Assembly (NCBI RefSeq): GCF_036669915.1
Contig: NC_089312.1
Span: 24,560,404-24,624,403, forward strand
Length of the DNA stretch: 64,000 nucleotides
Direction of reading: 5' to 3'
Source of the DNA: Pocillopora verrucosa
Lineage: Eukaryota; Cnidaria; Anthozoa; Scleractinia; Pocilloporidae
Shown here: in pieces, positions 33,014-44,949 of the stretch
How the letters are laid out: every line of letters starts with the position of its first letter
How positions within the stretch are numbered: position 1 is the stretch's first letter
Notes under the pieces: generated by a model
Seen by the model: only the letters and a program-made list of their open reading frames with translations
Database searches by the model: none
Told to the model about the DNA's origin: nothing
Position numbers and translations under genes: made by a program

Positions 33014-36000
33014 ATGTGGCTGGCAAGTTTCATAGCGGTTGTTTCATTCATTTCTACGGCGCAAGGATCCTTCTTTGGTAAGTTCATATTAAGAAAGTCA
33101 GTAAAAAAGCAAATGGATCGAGTGAGTGTATGAGTGAGTGAGTGAGTGAGCGAATGACGCACTAACTGACAAAGTAACTGACAGAATTATTAACTAAGCG
33201 ACTGTCTGAACGAACGACTGACGGACTGATTGACCAACTGACTGCCTGACTGACTGATTGAATGACGAACTGACTGATTGACTGACTGATTGATTGACTG
33301 ACTGACCGACTGACTGACGGACAGACTGATTGACGGACTGACTGACTGACTGACTGACTGACTGACTGACTGACTGACTGACTGACTGACTGACTGACTG
33401 ATTAACCTGACTGACTGAACTGACTGACTGAATGAATGACTAACTAATTGACTGATTGACTGACTGACTGACTGAGTGATTGCTGACTGACTGATTGACA
33501 GACAGAAAGAGAGACCGACTGCCTGATTGACTAACTAAAACTGATTGACTGACGGACGGACGGACTGACTGAGAGACGACTTATTGACTGACTGATTGAC
33601 TGACTGATGACTGACTGACTGACTTGACTGACTTGACTGACTGTTTGACTGACTGACTGACTGACTGACTGACTTAATGACCATTAAAATAATTACAGAT
33701 TTGATTGACGAAATTTAGATAATTGTTTTTATCCTGCAGGCTTCCAGGTGGTAATCAATAGAATAGCGTTAGTGTTGATTTTTGAGCTGATGTCTCTGGT
33801 CCGAAGAAGTTACACCGTCAATTGCCCCGCTATTTAAAACAAGTGTTCAAAACAATTACTAGAATTTCTTTTATCACTGATACATAATACATTTCTTCTT
33901 CTTAGGAAGCTGTCGGGAAATTGCTCTCCTCGGTGTTACCCTGGGTGTAACGCAATGTGTTGCTACACAGCTCAACGATCGTCCATATATCAACAGGAGC
34001 GGCTGCTACAACAGCAGCAACAACAGCGGCAGCAACAGCTGCGGTATTACTACCAACAGCCTGCACAGTCGGCGCCCCCCACCTGCCGCATATTTTCAAT
34101 ATCCCGCTGCTCCTCCTTCTCCAGCAGCATTTGCGCCGGCTGCCTCCCCCTCTCCTACGGCTGTTCCCGAACCCTCTCCAACCCCCTCTCCACCTCCTCA
34201 GCCTCCCCCACCTCCTCCTCCCTGTCCATCGGACTGCCCAAAGGAGTGCTACCCCCAGTGTTCCTCATCATGTTGCCAACCCAAGCCTCCTCCGATGCCT
34301 TTGTACATGAAGAGGAAACAAAAGGTAGCGGTAGCTTGCGAGGGACATAAACTGAAGATCAAATGCCCAAACAAGTATGTGATGTCATTGTGCAATGAAT
34401 GAATTAAGATCAGTAATTATCACAACCCTAGGGTCAGCAAATTCTAATCCTTCCCTTCCTTATTCATCGATACCTTTACTTGTTTTCTTCTTGTATATAA
34501 CTACTGGTTATGTATTGTTATATCTATGCTTTATCAAGGCGCGGCGATTTCATGTTTCTCTTGCTCCTTGCAGACAAACATACAAACAAGCAAACAAGCC
34601 AAAGGGAAAAAAAACATTTGTTACGTGACACTTCCGATAGTGTTCCTTGGGAAATACATGAAATTTAAAGCATGATAATTTGTTTTTTTCGGTCAATTTT
34701 CTAAGCTTTCCAATAAAGCTATGCCATACACATTTTCATGACAGTTTGTAAAAAGAGCTTCGTAGAGAAGCTAAAACTTGTGGTGAGATACAGCTTTGGT
34801 AAAATTACTTTTTCAAAGTCATTGGTGTGAGAATTAAATCATGCAATTAACCCCTTGCTCGTGTTCTCTAGGTATGATCGCATCGCCCTATACAGTACAT
34901 TTTACGGCAGAGATGATAACAACAACACATGTCAACACAAAGTACTTCCTTCTAAGGGACACTGTGTGAAGGACGAACATAGAATCAATGAGAAGTTATT
35001 TGATTTGTGTCAAGGAGAAAGCAAATGTTCCGTGGCAGCCACTAGTACTTTTCTGGGAAAGAAAAATTCTATCATGTGCCCTGAGGTTTATAAGTATGCC
35101 AGAGTTGTCTACCGATGTATACAGCATCCGAAGATTGTGCCGGTAAGTTGATGAGTCATTCATCCTTCAAGTTCTGCTAGTTCCAATTAGATATATCCCA
35201 TTCACTTAGTTTCGTGTTCAATTTATTACAACTGTGAGAATCAGATTGGCATTGGCATTGTTAATGGAGACTGTCATGCTGTGTTGCTGTCATGCCGTTG
35301 TGATTTCTCTTGTCTCCCAATGGTTGTGATCTAGGTGCAACCGCCACAGCTAGCTGGGCAAATTCTTTGCTCGTTTAATTGGTTATTCAATATATGGTAA
35401 CCCTAAGCAGAACATTTGCTCCCGAGCCTCACACAACCTAGAAACTAAACACTGCTATATGCGATTCCATCCGTTTATGGCATAAATTGAATTCTCTTAC
35501 GCTGCATTCTTCTTCATGACCAGGTGTGTTCTCTACCATGCCACAAACCATACAAGTGCTTTCCCAGATGTGACATCAGCTGCTGCACTCCTCCACCGCC
35601 CCTCCTCCTCCTCCGCCTCCTCCTCCCCAGCTGCCTCCAACATGTCCCGGAGCATGCCCAGCTAAGTGCTTCCCTGCATGTTCTCAGACTTGTTGCAGTC
35701 CACCTCCTCCCCCAGCCCCATCTCCAATATACTATCCCATGCCTGCTCCAGCACCTCCCCCTGCTCCCACCTGCCCTGGATCGTGCCCGAGTACATGCGC
35801 TCCAGTGTGTTCAGTCAAGTGTTGTATCGGCCGGAACGCCGCATTGAATAGCATAAGGCCACTCTCCTACTCGCAAACACGTATGACACCTGCCACCTAC
35901 GGTTATCGAAATTATTACCCTGCGTCTCGGTCAAATGATTACTACGCACAGTACAAGCAATACGCCCGAGCGAGGATCTCAATACCCGAACCCTTATCAG

Positions 36001-36149
36001 GCGTACAGAACATCGTATGGAAACTGGAGGAACATGAATGCCTATCGAGGATAATTTACTTGAATGTGACAGAATACATCAGAAGGGAGAGTTGTATCAA
36101 CACTGAAGAAGTCATTTCACAGATGTACCTGCGAAAGATTTTTTTTTAA
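33014..36149 (+). CDS. Secreted protein with minicollagen-type cysteine modules flanking a SUEL lectin domain
   Basis: Exons: 33014-33077 (signal peptide MWLASFIAVVSFISTAQG), 33906-34374, 34872-35142, 35524 to about 36050 (or 36149). Domain order: a first cysteine module ending CSPRCYPGCNAMCC; a Gln-rich run; a Pro/Ala-rich run; module CPSDCPKECYPQCSSSCC; a SUEL lectin domain split over two exons (VACEGHKLKIKCP, then YDRIALYSTFYGR, LCQGESKCSVAATSTFLG, MCPEVYKYARVVYRC); variant module CSLPCHKPYKCFPRCDISCC; poly-Pro; CPGACPAKCFPACSQTCC; and CPGSCPSTCAPVCSVKCC; then a Tyr/Arg-rich tail (YGYRNYYPASRSNDYYAQY). Minicollagen-type modules with poly-Pro are typical of cnidarian capsule walls, where the cysteines cross-link; a lectin inserted between them is unusual. 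Exons 2 and 4 show about three or four one-base frame disturbances, some in homopolymers. The exact C-terminus is uncertain for that reason. Confidence 0.75.
33120..33680. repeat. Degenerate GACT/TGAC microsatellite
   Basis: About 550 bp of (gact)n with interruptions in intron 1 of the CRD-SUEL gene. It contains a pure stretch around 33335-33400. Expected to be length-variable. Confidence 0.9.
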
Positions 36150-38590
36150 AGAACAACTTGATCCCTTTTGGGAACTTGTTTACATAGCATTACTACAACT
36201 CAGAAACTGTGCCCAAGCGTTTCCATGAACTCTAACAAAAATCCAATTGGGATTCAAACGCATTTTGTAATCAAATGTCTCAGTTATTGTAGAGGTAATC
36301 GTAAGTTTATTGAAGCCAAGCCTTAGAATTTGGTTTCAAACAAAGACTCGAAATAACGAAAACGAAAAAAAAATAAGGTAGTAAAACAAGTAAATTCCAG
36401 TATTGCAAAATAGAACTAATGTTTGTCGTTAATGTCACATGATTTATCATGAAAAATGGTCATTTTTCTTTTATTTTTATTTCTGATGTTACAAGGTTTT
36501 TCGATTCCTTGACTTAAGTCTCTTATTTCAGAAGAGCCTTACTTTCAAAAGCATGCCAATTTGCGTTCAACATGGATCTAGTGAAGGGGAAGGAGGTCTT
36601 ATTTGTTCAAACGGGTTTCTATTTTATCGATAAAAGTGTAAATAATGCATAACTTTCAAAACATGCTCTGTCTCGTGGTCGAAGAATTTTATGTCAATTA
36701 AACAAATATGTGTAAAAGCCAAATGGTTATTTGTGGGATTACATCTGTATAACGCCATCGCATTTCTTTAAGGTTGTTAGTTGCGCTATTAGTAAAGCAT
36801 GGACATAAGAGAAAGTAGAACGGGACTAAAACTAACAAGGAAAAATTTCAAACACGCAATAAAGGAGTGAGGATTACTTGATTTCTGCTTATCTTACAAT
36901 CGTGATAACGTGTCAATTAAAAACCGAATGCTAATAAACGATCCTACTTTAATAGTTACGACGCTTGCATGTTATTTATTAGGAATAGCATCCGCATAAA
37001 CGTTTGATCAACCTGGCAGCTTAGCATTGCTTTGCGCCTACATGATTGCTGACTCTATCAACTGAGCATCCATAGACTTCTCTCTGTCTGTGAGCTCTTT
37101 CTCTCTTTAAGGTAAAATCGGCCGAGTAGTACAATAAAGTAAAGAGATAAATTTATGCGCATAAAGACGTGAATATGAAAGCGATCTTCGCAGTAACGGA
37201 ACACTACTTGAGCAGTTCAGGCTTGTGCGGGATTTGAACCCATGAACATAATTGAATTGTGTAGAACGCTACATTAGAACTCAGTATTCGTTGCTTTCAA
37301 TAGATAGTCCGTTGTTTTGCTCCCAGCCATCCCACCCTTCGCGCTACACTCACGCCGGTTTGAATTTTTAATAATTTATGGTCATATTCTGTTAGTAAAA
37401 CTCTATTCGTTTGCACATGTTTACGTTTACATGCTACAATTAGCCCAGAAGTGCCAAATTAATTGATTGACACTGAAGTTAATTTATGATTTTACAAGTG
37501 AGCGCCATTTAATTGGGAATTATAAGGAGACGAAATTGCACTTTCATCATCCGGATTCGTATAAAGCAGGTTACTCGACACGAAAAAATGAAATTTCACC
37601 CCACAATGAAATAAATACTTACCTGTAAAACCTTACTCGTTAATGGATTTTTGGGTTGCCCATCAGTTGATTAGGTAATTCCATTAACCGGCTATAAAAT
37701 TTCATGGCCTTCATTTAATTTAACGAACAGTTCGAAGAGGAGGCTTATCGTATGCTCTTTTTGCTACTGAATCACAGCCAAGAGAAATTTGCGTGGGAAA
37801 TTTCCACATTTGCTTTGAGGTCAGTGTGATCGTCTAGAATTCAATGTTTATTGCATGATTCTCGATTTTCTTCTCTCCTCGAAAGCTGCTGGTTGTTCTG
37901 GTGTTGTTTCCATATATAAGTTAGATACTCGGCCAACAAAGAACAATTTGTGAAGGCAAAGATCTTGCTTTTTTTAAACTCTTTTGCGTAATAAGTTTCT
38001 AGGGAAGAAAAAAAACATTCATGATTTATTTTCCATGATGCAGAGTCACCTTAAGGAAAACTAAATTACCTATATGGATAGAGCGATTTCGAAAGGTTTC
38101 AGGAAAGGTCAATTTACTTTGTAATGAATTGAATTCGAGGGTGCGGATCAGCTTTCCTGAGTCATCGAAAGATAAAAAATACTCTTAATTTGATAATCAG
38201 GTTCGAAACCTTATTCTCATCAAATAAGAACTGTTCATCATTACAGAATCACACAGTTGTTCATGGTTTTCTTGCCATGGTCGTTAACCAGAAATGATCA
38301 TTGTCGTTATATAATAAAAGCCACTATGCTGTAGAATTGGTATGAACATTTAAATTTAAAATTAATTAGTAACCGAAAGTGATTGACGCGGTGGCTTATT
38401 TTTTTGTGCGCTGATATCCGAAAGGGAAGATTTAGGGTCGAACCCCGGCCTTCGAAAGTGTTCTTGAACAACACAGTAAGTGTTCGAGATTCTCATTTAT
38501 CGAAAGGCGAGAACCTAAAAGGATTTCACAGTTTCTAGAATTGTGGATTAGAAGTAACCAATTTTTTGTTAAGGTTCTTGCATTACAGCA
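36150..38590. other. Intergenic region between the CRD-SUEL gene and the PLA2 pair
   Basis: AT-rich, with no supported gene. On the minus strand at about 37200-37330 a tRNA-like B box (tgggttcaaatccc) occurs without a foldable tRNA around it. A second B-box-like string is at about 38430-38446. Both may be tRNA-derived SINE remnants. Confidence 0.4.
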
Positions 38591-38594
38591 CACT

Positions 38595-41118
38595 ATGGGA
38601 ATCAAATTGATTTTGCTGATGTCAGTAGTCAGTGGTGCCATTGTTGTCAGGACTGCCCTTGAAGAGCCTGGTCGTGTGCAAAGTCTATTAAATGACAGAG
38701 GTAAAATAAAATAAAATAAATGTGATAAATTGATAAGTACCTGTTGACTGAAGCTATCAGATGTGTACAGCTACATATACACTATATTTGTAAGTTTTAA
38801 CATCGATTAATACTCAAAAGGCTGTTAATGCTCCATTCGAAGGTGTCTTTAGGAAGAACATGAAAAAATTACCGCCAAAATGGATTTCGTATTCAGGACT
38901 GCGCTAGGAGACAACTAAATGTCACATCTATAGAACTGACGTTTAGTTATTTGATAGCATATCCCTATCACCGATTGTTGCTTTCTGTAAGGATATAACG
39001 TGGGGTTGGTACGAGAAACTGAACATGGGATTTTTTAACCCTTTACATCCTAACATCGGTATACAATTTCTCCATACTGTTCTGTATTCATTTCCTATGG
39101 TACCGACAAAGAGAATTTGTTTAACAATCAAGAGCTCTTTAGTTAGTGATCATTTCTTTTATTCTCATGACCTCAACATTTGTTTTAGGGGTGGTACTGA
39201 AAGGAGAAAATAGTTACTAATCACTCTAAGGGGTTAAAGAGTTAATGGAATGTTTTACACATGACGGATTAAAGAATTCAGATATTCACAAAGGGTCCCG
39301 AAATCAATTCATCACTACATCATCATACATGATCTCATTACTAATTATCTAACAAATGTTCGCATTAAGTATAAGGATGAAGTGTTATATTTTGATAACA
39401 GGCGGAACTGACGATGCGACCAAGAGAAGTGTGTTAAATTTTGGTTGGATGATATATAAAGTTACTAGAAGAAATCCCTTGCATTTCAATGGTTATGGTT
39501 GCTGGTGTGGGTATGGCGGGAAGGGAGACCCAGTGGATGTTTTGGACAGGTGAGTATGTAACCACTTACACAAATAATATTTCGTTTACCATCTTCGAAT
39601 TCGTGACGCTAAATTTAACCCTTGGGAATGTTTGTGACGAGCGGCTCAAGTAGTGAGATCAAGAAGACTTTGAACCCGTTTAACGGTTAATGTGAAGCTG
39701 CTTTTTGAAGGTTAGACGTTAAAAATTTATCTTTTTTGACGATTAAAAGCTTAAACGTTACGCCGTTTGATGGTTCTCCGCGAACCCCATTGGAACCCTC
39801 TGAACCCGGCACCTCCACGTAAGAAGTCCAACATTGTATAACTACTTCGTTACAGATTACCAGCGAAGTTTTTATGAGGTTTGAGAACCTGATACCTAGG
39901 CGTATCTGCGCGGTAAAACCTGGAAACAACTGTGAGCCATGCCAATCAATTCATCTCAGTTCTTACTTTTCATGTTCAACGTTTCTACCGAGCATTTAGG
40001 ACATTGTACTCCTGGCCCCTGTTGTTTGAAGGATGGATATCACGATCCATGGGATAATTCCCTATTCGGTGGATAGTGCAGTATGTGTTTTGTTAAAACA
40101 AATCCGCAGTATAATGATTTATACGTTAGATAGCACTATCCGCCTTTTGAACGACTAAGCCTTGGCTGTTTGTCCTCAGGTGTTGCTACGTCCATGACAT
40201 GTGTTATAACAAACTCCAGTCCGACGTGTGTCCATTTAAGGCAGCCGTGTATACTCTGTCATATTCAACTGAGAGAGGGAGACCTTTGGATTGTAGTACG
40301 TTGCAATCTTGTTGCATTGGACAATTCCTGGTGTTTTTATTTATTCCATTAAACTTTATTTAATGGATTTATCTCATGTGTTTCATATTATTATAGACAT
40401 AATATTAAGGTTTAAACATGAATGCTAGGTTCTGGAGACTGCGCGATAACCAGCAGTATCATTGACGGTGAATTAGCTTCTTTTCACTCCTTTCACATTT
40501 TGAGCCGGTGACACACTTAGCCATTTCATGCGTCGATCATGGCGATCGGTGTAAATCACCAAATGCTTCGCCGGCTCAAGAGCAATGTCTGGGGAACATG
40601 ACTTGAGGGCGAAACGAACCTGTGGGCGAAATGACTTGTGGTCAAACCGACTCGCAGGCGAGATGACTTGAAGGTGAAACGGACCTGTAAGCAAAATAGC
40701 TTGTGGGCGAAGCGACCGGTAGGCGAGACGACTTGTCGGCGAAACCGACCAGTGGGCGAAGTCTTTTGCGGGAGAATCGACCCGTAGGCGAGCTAGATAA
40801 CTTGCGCCAGGGTGAACCAAGCAACTGGGCCTTTTGCTATTGTGGAGAATTAGAGAAACAGTAATTTGATGGCAACCAAATTAAGCATCTACCTTTTTTT
40901 TTTATCTTAAGTCTCTTCGAAAGAAAAATTTGTTCATTTCCTTTGCTTGATTACAAATAATATAAATAATTATTTTATCCACAGAACGGCCTTCCTCGTA
41001 TTGGTACTGGGGCAAGTGTCGTTATTTGTTGTGCAGATGTGATGCCGTGGCGGTCAGATGCTTTGCAAAGAGTCGTTATAATCGGAAGTATAAAAACTAC
41101 CCGCAGAAGAAATGCTAG
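38595..41118 (+). CDS. Secreted phospholipase A2, copy 1
   Basis: Four exons joined in phase: 38595-38700, 39402-39549, 40180-40295, 40985-41118 (TAG stop). Exon 1 gives a signal peptide (MGIKLILLMSVVSGAIVV) and a short propeptide. Exon 2 has the calcium loop YGCWCGYGGKGDPVDVLDR. Exon 3 has the active-site CCYVHDMCY with the His-Asp pair. Exon 4 carries CRCDAVAVRCFAKSRYNRKY, containing the second catalytic Asp. These are the features of group I/II-type secreted PLA2, which cleaves the sn-2 ester of phospholipids in a calcium-dependent reaction. In cnidarians such enzymes occur both in venom and in digestion. The gene looks whole, with all frames open. Its neighbour at 42609 is a paralogue with the same exon phases. 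Confidence 0.9.
39036..39242. repeat. Short terminal-inverted-repeat element (family A)
   Basis: Left end taaccctttacatcctaaca, right end actctaaggggttaaagag, in PLA2 copy 1 intron 1. Internal 'accgacaaagagaatttgtt' matches the copy at 28396. Confidence 0.65.
40596..40795. repeat. 17-bp minisatellite in PLA2 copy 1 intron 3
   Basis: About 11-12 degenerate tandem units of roughly 17 bp with consensus near ggcgaaacgacttgtag. The antisense strand is open through it (Ser/Pro/Arg-rich frame), but this follows from the repeat and is not taken as a gene. Confidence 0.8.
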
Positions 41119-41308
41119 AAAGACACAAGTTGTGTACAGTTGGAAGAAAAACACTTCATTGTTCTATGATTAACAGAAAGAGCTTTAACACTTCATCGTT
41201 GCTCTTCTAGAGCTGGTTCTAATAAAAATAAACGCCGAGACGATATCCTTCTTCAGAGTTTGCTTCAGTCTTACATGATATTTGCTGAACGTGGGTAATG
41301 TTTCAAAC

Positions 41309-41752
41309 CTAAAATGTACCAATTATCTTTCCAAAATATTGCAGATGGGAAGTGCGTGAATTCGAGGCATGCGTCTCTGACTTAGATCTTTTTATTGGGT
41401 GTAGATGAGGCATCCGTACTGTGCTTGACTGTAGCAAACACGTTTCAAAGATTGTGTTCTGTTTTAAAAACAGAACAGAGAGACTGCTCCATAGCCTTCT
41501 GTTTTTCGTCTCTACATTTGAATCATGATTATACAGTACTCGAATTGATTTGTTCCCTGATATTTCCTCTAGCCAGATTCGTAAATCTACGAATTTGTTT
41601 TGGTGATCACGTATCCGCAACGGATCTATCAAATCTAGCATATGTAGTGCGTTCTTTTTTGATAGACAGTTCTTCAACCATTCAACCCTTCTTCTTTTGA
41701 CTGGAACTTTTTTAAGAGTCCTAATTACTTCTGACCAGCTGGATTGTTGGTC
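41309..41752 (-). CDS. Unassigned open frame, possible terminal exon
   Basis: On the minus strand the frame is open for about 147 codons from an AG at about 41753 to a TAG at 41309-41311. It reads basic and helical (VPVKRRRVEWLKNCLSKKN, LDLIDPLRIRDHQNKFVDLR) and then KRSKSETHASNSRTSH. It has no good upstream ATG, so if real it is a downstream exon. A donor-like site (ggcaggtaag) lies at about 41880-41890 on the same strand. I do not recognise it. It could be a transposon remnant or chance. Confidence 0.25.
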   Translation of the reverse strand, partial: DQQSSWSEVIRTLKKVPVKRRRVEWLKNCLSKKNALHMLDLIDPLRIRDHQNKFVDLRIWLEEISGNKSIRVLYNHDSNVETKNRRLWSSLSVLFLKQNTIFETCLLQSSTVRMPHLHPIKRSKSETHASNSRTSHLQYFGKIIGTF

Positions 41753-41759
41753 CTGCTAT

Positions 41760-42600
41760 GCATCACGATGCCAGCGTGTCACTGAGAGTATGCAAAGAGC
41801 ACCATTGAACGGTTTGGTATTAGCAAGGAATTGCTTAGCTCTAAGTTTATGAATATTAACTTAAGGTCTACCCAGACTTACCTGCCATCAGGATAGTGAC
41901 AAAATCCAAATGCTACTGTTCACTGCAGGTAACTCTATTGCTCGGGTAATCCATTCAATGGTATTAAGTCACTTGAAATATGTACCCCACCTCTTGAAAA
42001 AACAAAAGGGTTACGAAATTAGGGAATATATAATAGTCAAACGCTAAGATTTTTTTAGTTAAATCAGAGCAGAGGAAGCAACACACAGAGGTTAGTGGAC
42101 TCAAATGCCAATTAACAGAGCTTTTTTTTTGAACAGTCTTCATTGAAATCTCGGCTTATTTCTACACCCCAAAGGTTTTCTTCCTTTCTAAAAAGTCGAC
42201 GGAGTAAGGATCGAAATAACACCGCGCCGTTTTTTTTTTTTTTCAATCCTTGCCATTTTTTCATCTGATTGTTTTTCGCTTGTTTGTTTGTGATTTCCGA
42301 TAGAGTGAATTGAATTTACATTTTTTAATTCAAAATAAACGGAGGTGAATCTTTACTTTTTAAGTTTAGTATATATACAAAATGCAACGTTATATGTGTA
42401 AAGAAAAGTCTTTGACAGCGTCATTTTGATAAAGGCTCGGAAAATCAATTTACCCTAAGCCACTTTAAGCAGAGAACAAGACGCGGTATTTGATATATAT
42501 ATAAGCGAAGCTAGAACTGTTCAACAAATCACTTATAAGAGGTTACGGCTTCTTTGGTTTTAAACTGAGACTTCTTCTTAAAATCACCTCAAGAACTACA
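41760..42600. other. Intergenic region upstream of PLA2 copy 2
   Basis: AT-rich, with poly-T runs near 42120 and 42230-42242 and no supported gene. The last 100 bases (ataagcgaagctagaactgt, then ttataagaggttacgg) are presumably the promoter and 5' UTR of the following PLA2. Confidence 0.4.
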
Positions 42601-42608
42601 GTTTAGCC

Positions 42609-44937
42609 ATGGGATCCAACTTAATTTTTCTGTGGCCAATACTCTTGGGATTCATCGCACGGGTGGAATCCGACCCATCAAGAGGAGGTAAAAAAATTAA
42701 TCATATCTGAACCATGATCTTATAAGTAAAACCTACTTTCTTTTCATAAGATGCTTAAGATCTATAATTAAGATAACGATCTTCAAACTAACAGGATTCG
42801 AAGTACGATATTTACTGTATCCGTGTTGTGCAACTTTCGAACAGAACATTCAATTTCGTTCTGAGTTTGTCTATCGATCTGCTTTCCACCAATCAAATGC
42901 CAGTCTTAACAGTAAAAGTAACTTTAAACTGAAGATTATTCCATCCGTTCATACAATATAGATAATTGGAAAACGGTTTTGTTTTCTTCGTAACGCCCAG
43001 AAAAAAGGTCTTCAAAAACGATGACGAGGGAAATGTTTCCAAGCCGAAACGGATAAATACAATAATAGCCAAGTGCAAGTCGTGCACACAGCTTTCGGGT
43101 CATTTCTTATAAAAAGAGTATTTCTTCATTATAACTCTATTTCATTTTTTAGTTTTAATTTTGTTTGTCAGTAATTTCTCTTGTTTTTCGCTTTTTTCTG
43201 TCTTGTTTGTTTTCTTCTACGTAATCAAAGGCGGTAATGACAACATCACCAAAAGAAACGTCATCAATTTTGGCATATTGGTTTATAAGTTCACTGAAAG
43301 AAATCCTAAAGATTTCATTGGTTATGGCTGCTGGTGTGGAATTGGTGGGGAAGGCAAACCCGTGGATGATTTGGACGGGCGAGTATCTTACCTTTATTCT
43401 GCTAGTTATAGCTGTAACAAGCTAAGATTGAGAATTTCATAGCACATCAAGGATTCAGCTGTATTATCGATGGGTAAGATATTAGATGGTAGTCTTTAGG
43501 ATATAAATTACTTCATGTGACTCGAATAAAATTTCACTTACAGAGGATTTAAGTTCGAAGCTAATGCAAGAACCGTCTACCACTCACGTTGTTAAACTTG
43601 AATCAAGAGTCAAAGGGTGTTTGAATGATTGATCATTAGATCACTACAAGGAGAGATAAAACACATGACCCAAGGGACTGGTTGTTGTCCCCGGTTATTG
43701 TCCCACCCCCACCCGCCCCCACCCACTTTAAACTTTGTTGGCGACAGCTGATCACCCTCCGTTCCCCCTGAAAAACAGCGTGATCCCCACAAATTTCTCA
43801 CCTTCACCCCCCCTTCCCTCCACGGGCGATAAATATGATCATTCACCTATCGAAACATACAGACAGGCTGTGATGCGTACGCATATGTTTCATTCAGTGC
43901 TTTCTTTACTGATGATGGCTGGTTGATTCATCTTCATACGGCGTATATTGATCAATCAACAAAGATAGCTCAACTGATCAGGATGGTTGGCCTACGGTCA
44001 ATCCATTCATTAATCCGCAGGTGTTGTAAGGCCCATGATAAATGCTACGATGAAATTATGCAATCAGAGGATTGCCCATTCGCGAAGGCAGTATACGTTA
44101 TGTCGTATTCAGTAACCGGAGATGGTGAAAAAACGAAATGTAGTAAGTTGAAGATTTAATGCTCGAAACGTCAGCTTTTAAAACTCCTCATGCTGGCCAA
44201 ATAACGTTATCACCTCGGTTGATAATACCTTGTTTTACTCTCCCACCGACGCATCACCACAGTTTCTTTAGAAACTCATCCCCTTTATTCATATTAGAAC
44301 ATTTTTCATAGGAAAAAATTGGAGAAAATGATCTTAAAAAAATGAAACGAACATTAAGGATTGACATACTCTTGATCAAACCTTGAAGAGCAACTTTCAA
44401 TTCGGTGTCTCAAATTCTTCGGATTTTCATTGCTTTGGCGTCTTTACGGTTTGTGATTGGTCAAGTGAAATCGCACCACGCTCTCGACCAATCAAATGTA
44501 AAACTGCGTTTTTTTGTTTTTTACCTTTTTTTTGATACCGAGGTAATGGTATCAAACCGTGTGGAGTCCAGTTCAATCTGTAATTGTACGAGTGTTAACC
44601 AAATCAAACGACCACAAAGGCGGGAGTCCGAATTGTTTCTCACAAGTATTATAAGCTGCAGGAGGTAAATAGAAAAGGATTTTCGGAGTTTGAGTAGCCA
44701 ATCAGAGCGTGCCTTCAACGCTATCGTTGTTTTAGTATAAACTAATACTCACTAATTTTACTCCTTTTCAAATCTAATGTTGCAGACAGCCCTTCGTCAT
44801 ATATGATTTATGGCAAATTTCGCAGCCTGTTGTGCAAATGTGACCTGATTGCTGCTCGATGCTTTGCAAAGAGTTCTTACCAGGAGAAATATAGAAAATA
44901 TCCTCAGGAGAAATGCGGAGAGACTGAGGAGCGATGA
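42609..44937 (+). CDS. Secreted phospholipase A2, copy 2
   Basis: Four exons: 42609-42687, 43231-43378, 44021-44142, 44786-44937 (TGA stop), with the same phases as copy 1. The signal peptide is MGSNLIFLWPILLGFIARVES. The calcium loop is YGCWCGIGGEGKPVDDLD, the active site is CCKAHDKCY, and the C-terminus has CKCDLIAARCFAKSSYQEKY. All catalytic residues are present and the gene looks whole. By alignment with copy 1, intron 2 starts with GC rather than GT (gacgg|gcgagt), a rare but known donor type. An AATAAA lies about 45 bases past the stop. The two PLA2s are diverged tandem duplicates, so both have been kept for some time. Confidence 0.88.
44159..44295 (+). repeat. Truncated 'gctgacgttt' family copy in PLA2 copy 2 intron 3
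   Basis: Starts gctcgaaacgtcagctttta, then the family's right flank ctcccaccgacgcatcacca and cagtttctttagaaactcat. Only the right half is present, and it sits 16 bases after the exon 3 donor. Confidence 0.65.
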
Positions 44938-44949
44938 AATGGCTGTCGA

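Noticed and set aside
37200-37330. tRNA gene on the minus strand
   Set aside because: Only a B box is convincing; no cloverleaf with acceptor stem and anticodon arm can be drawn. Probably a SINE remnant.
40473-40820. 115-codon minus-strand frame
   Set aside because: A product of the 17-bp minisatellite, not a gene.
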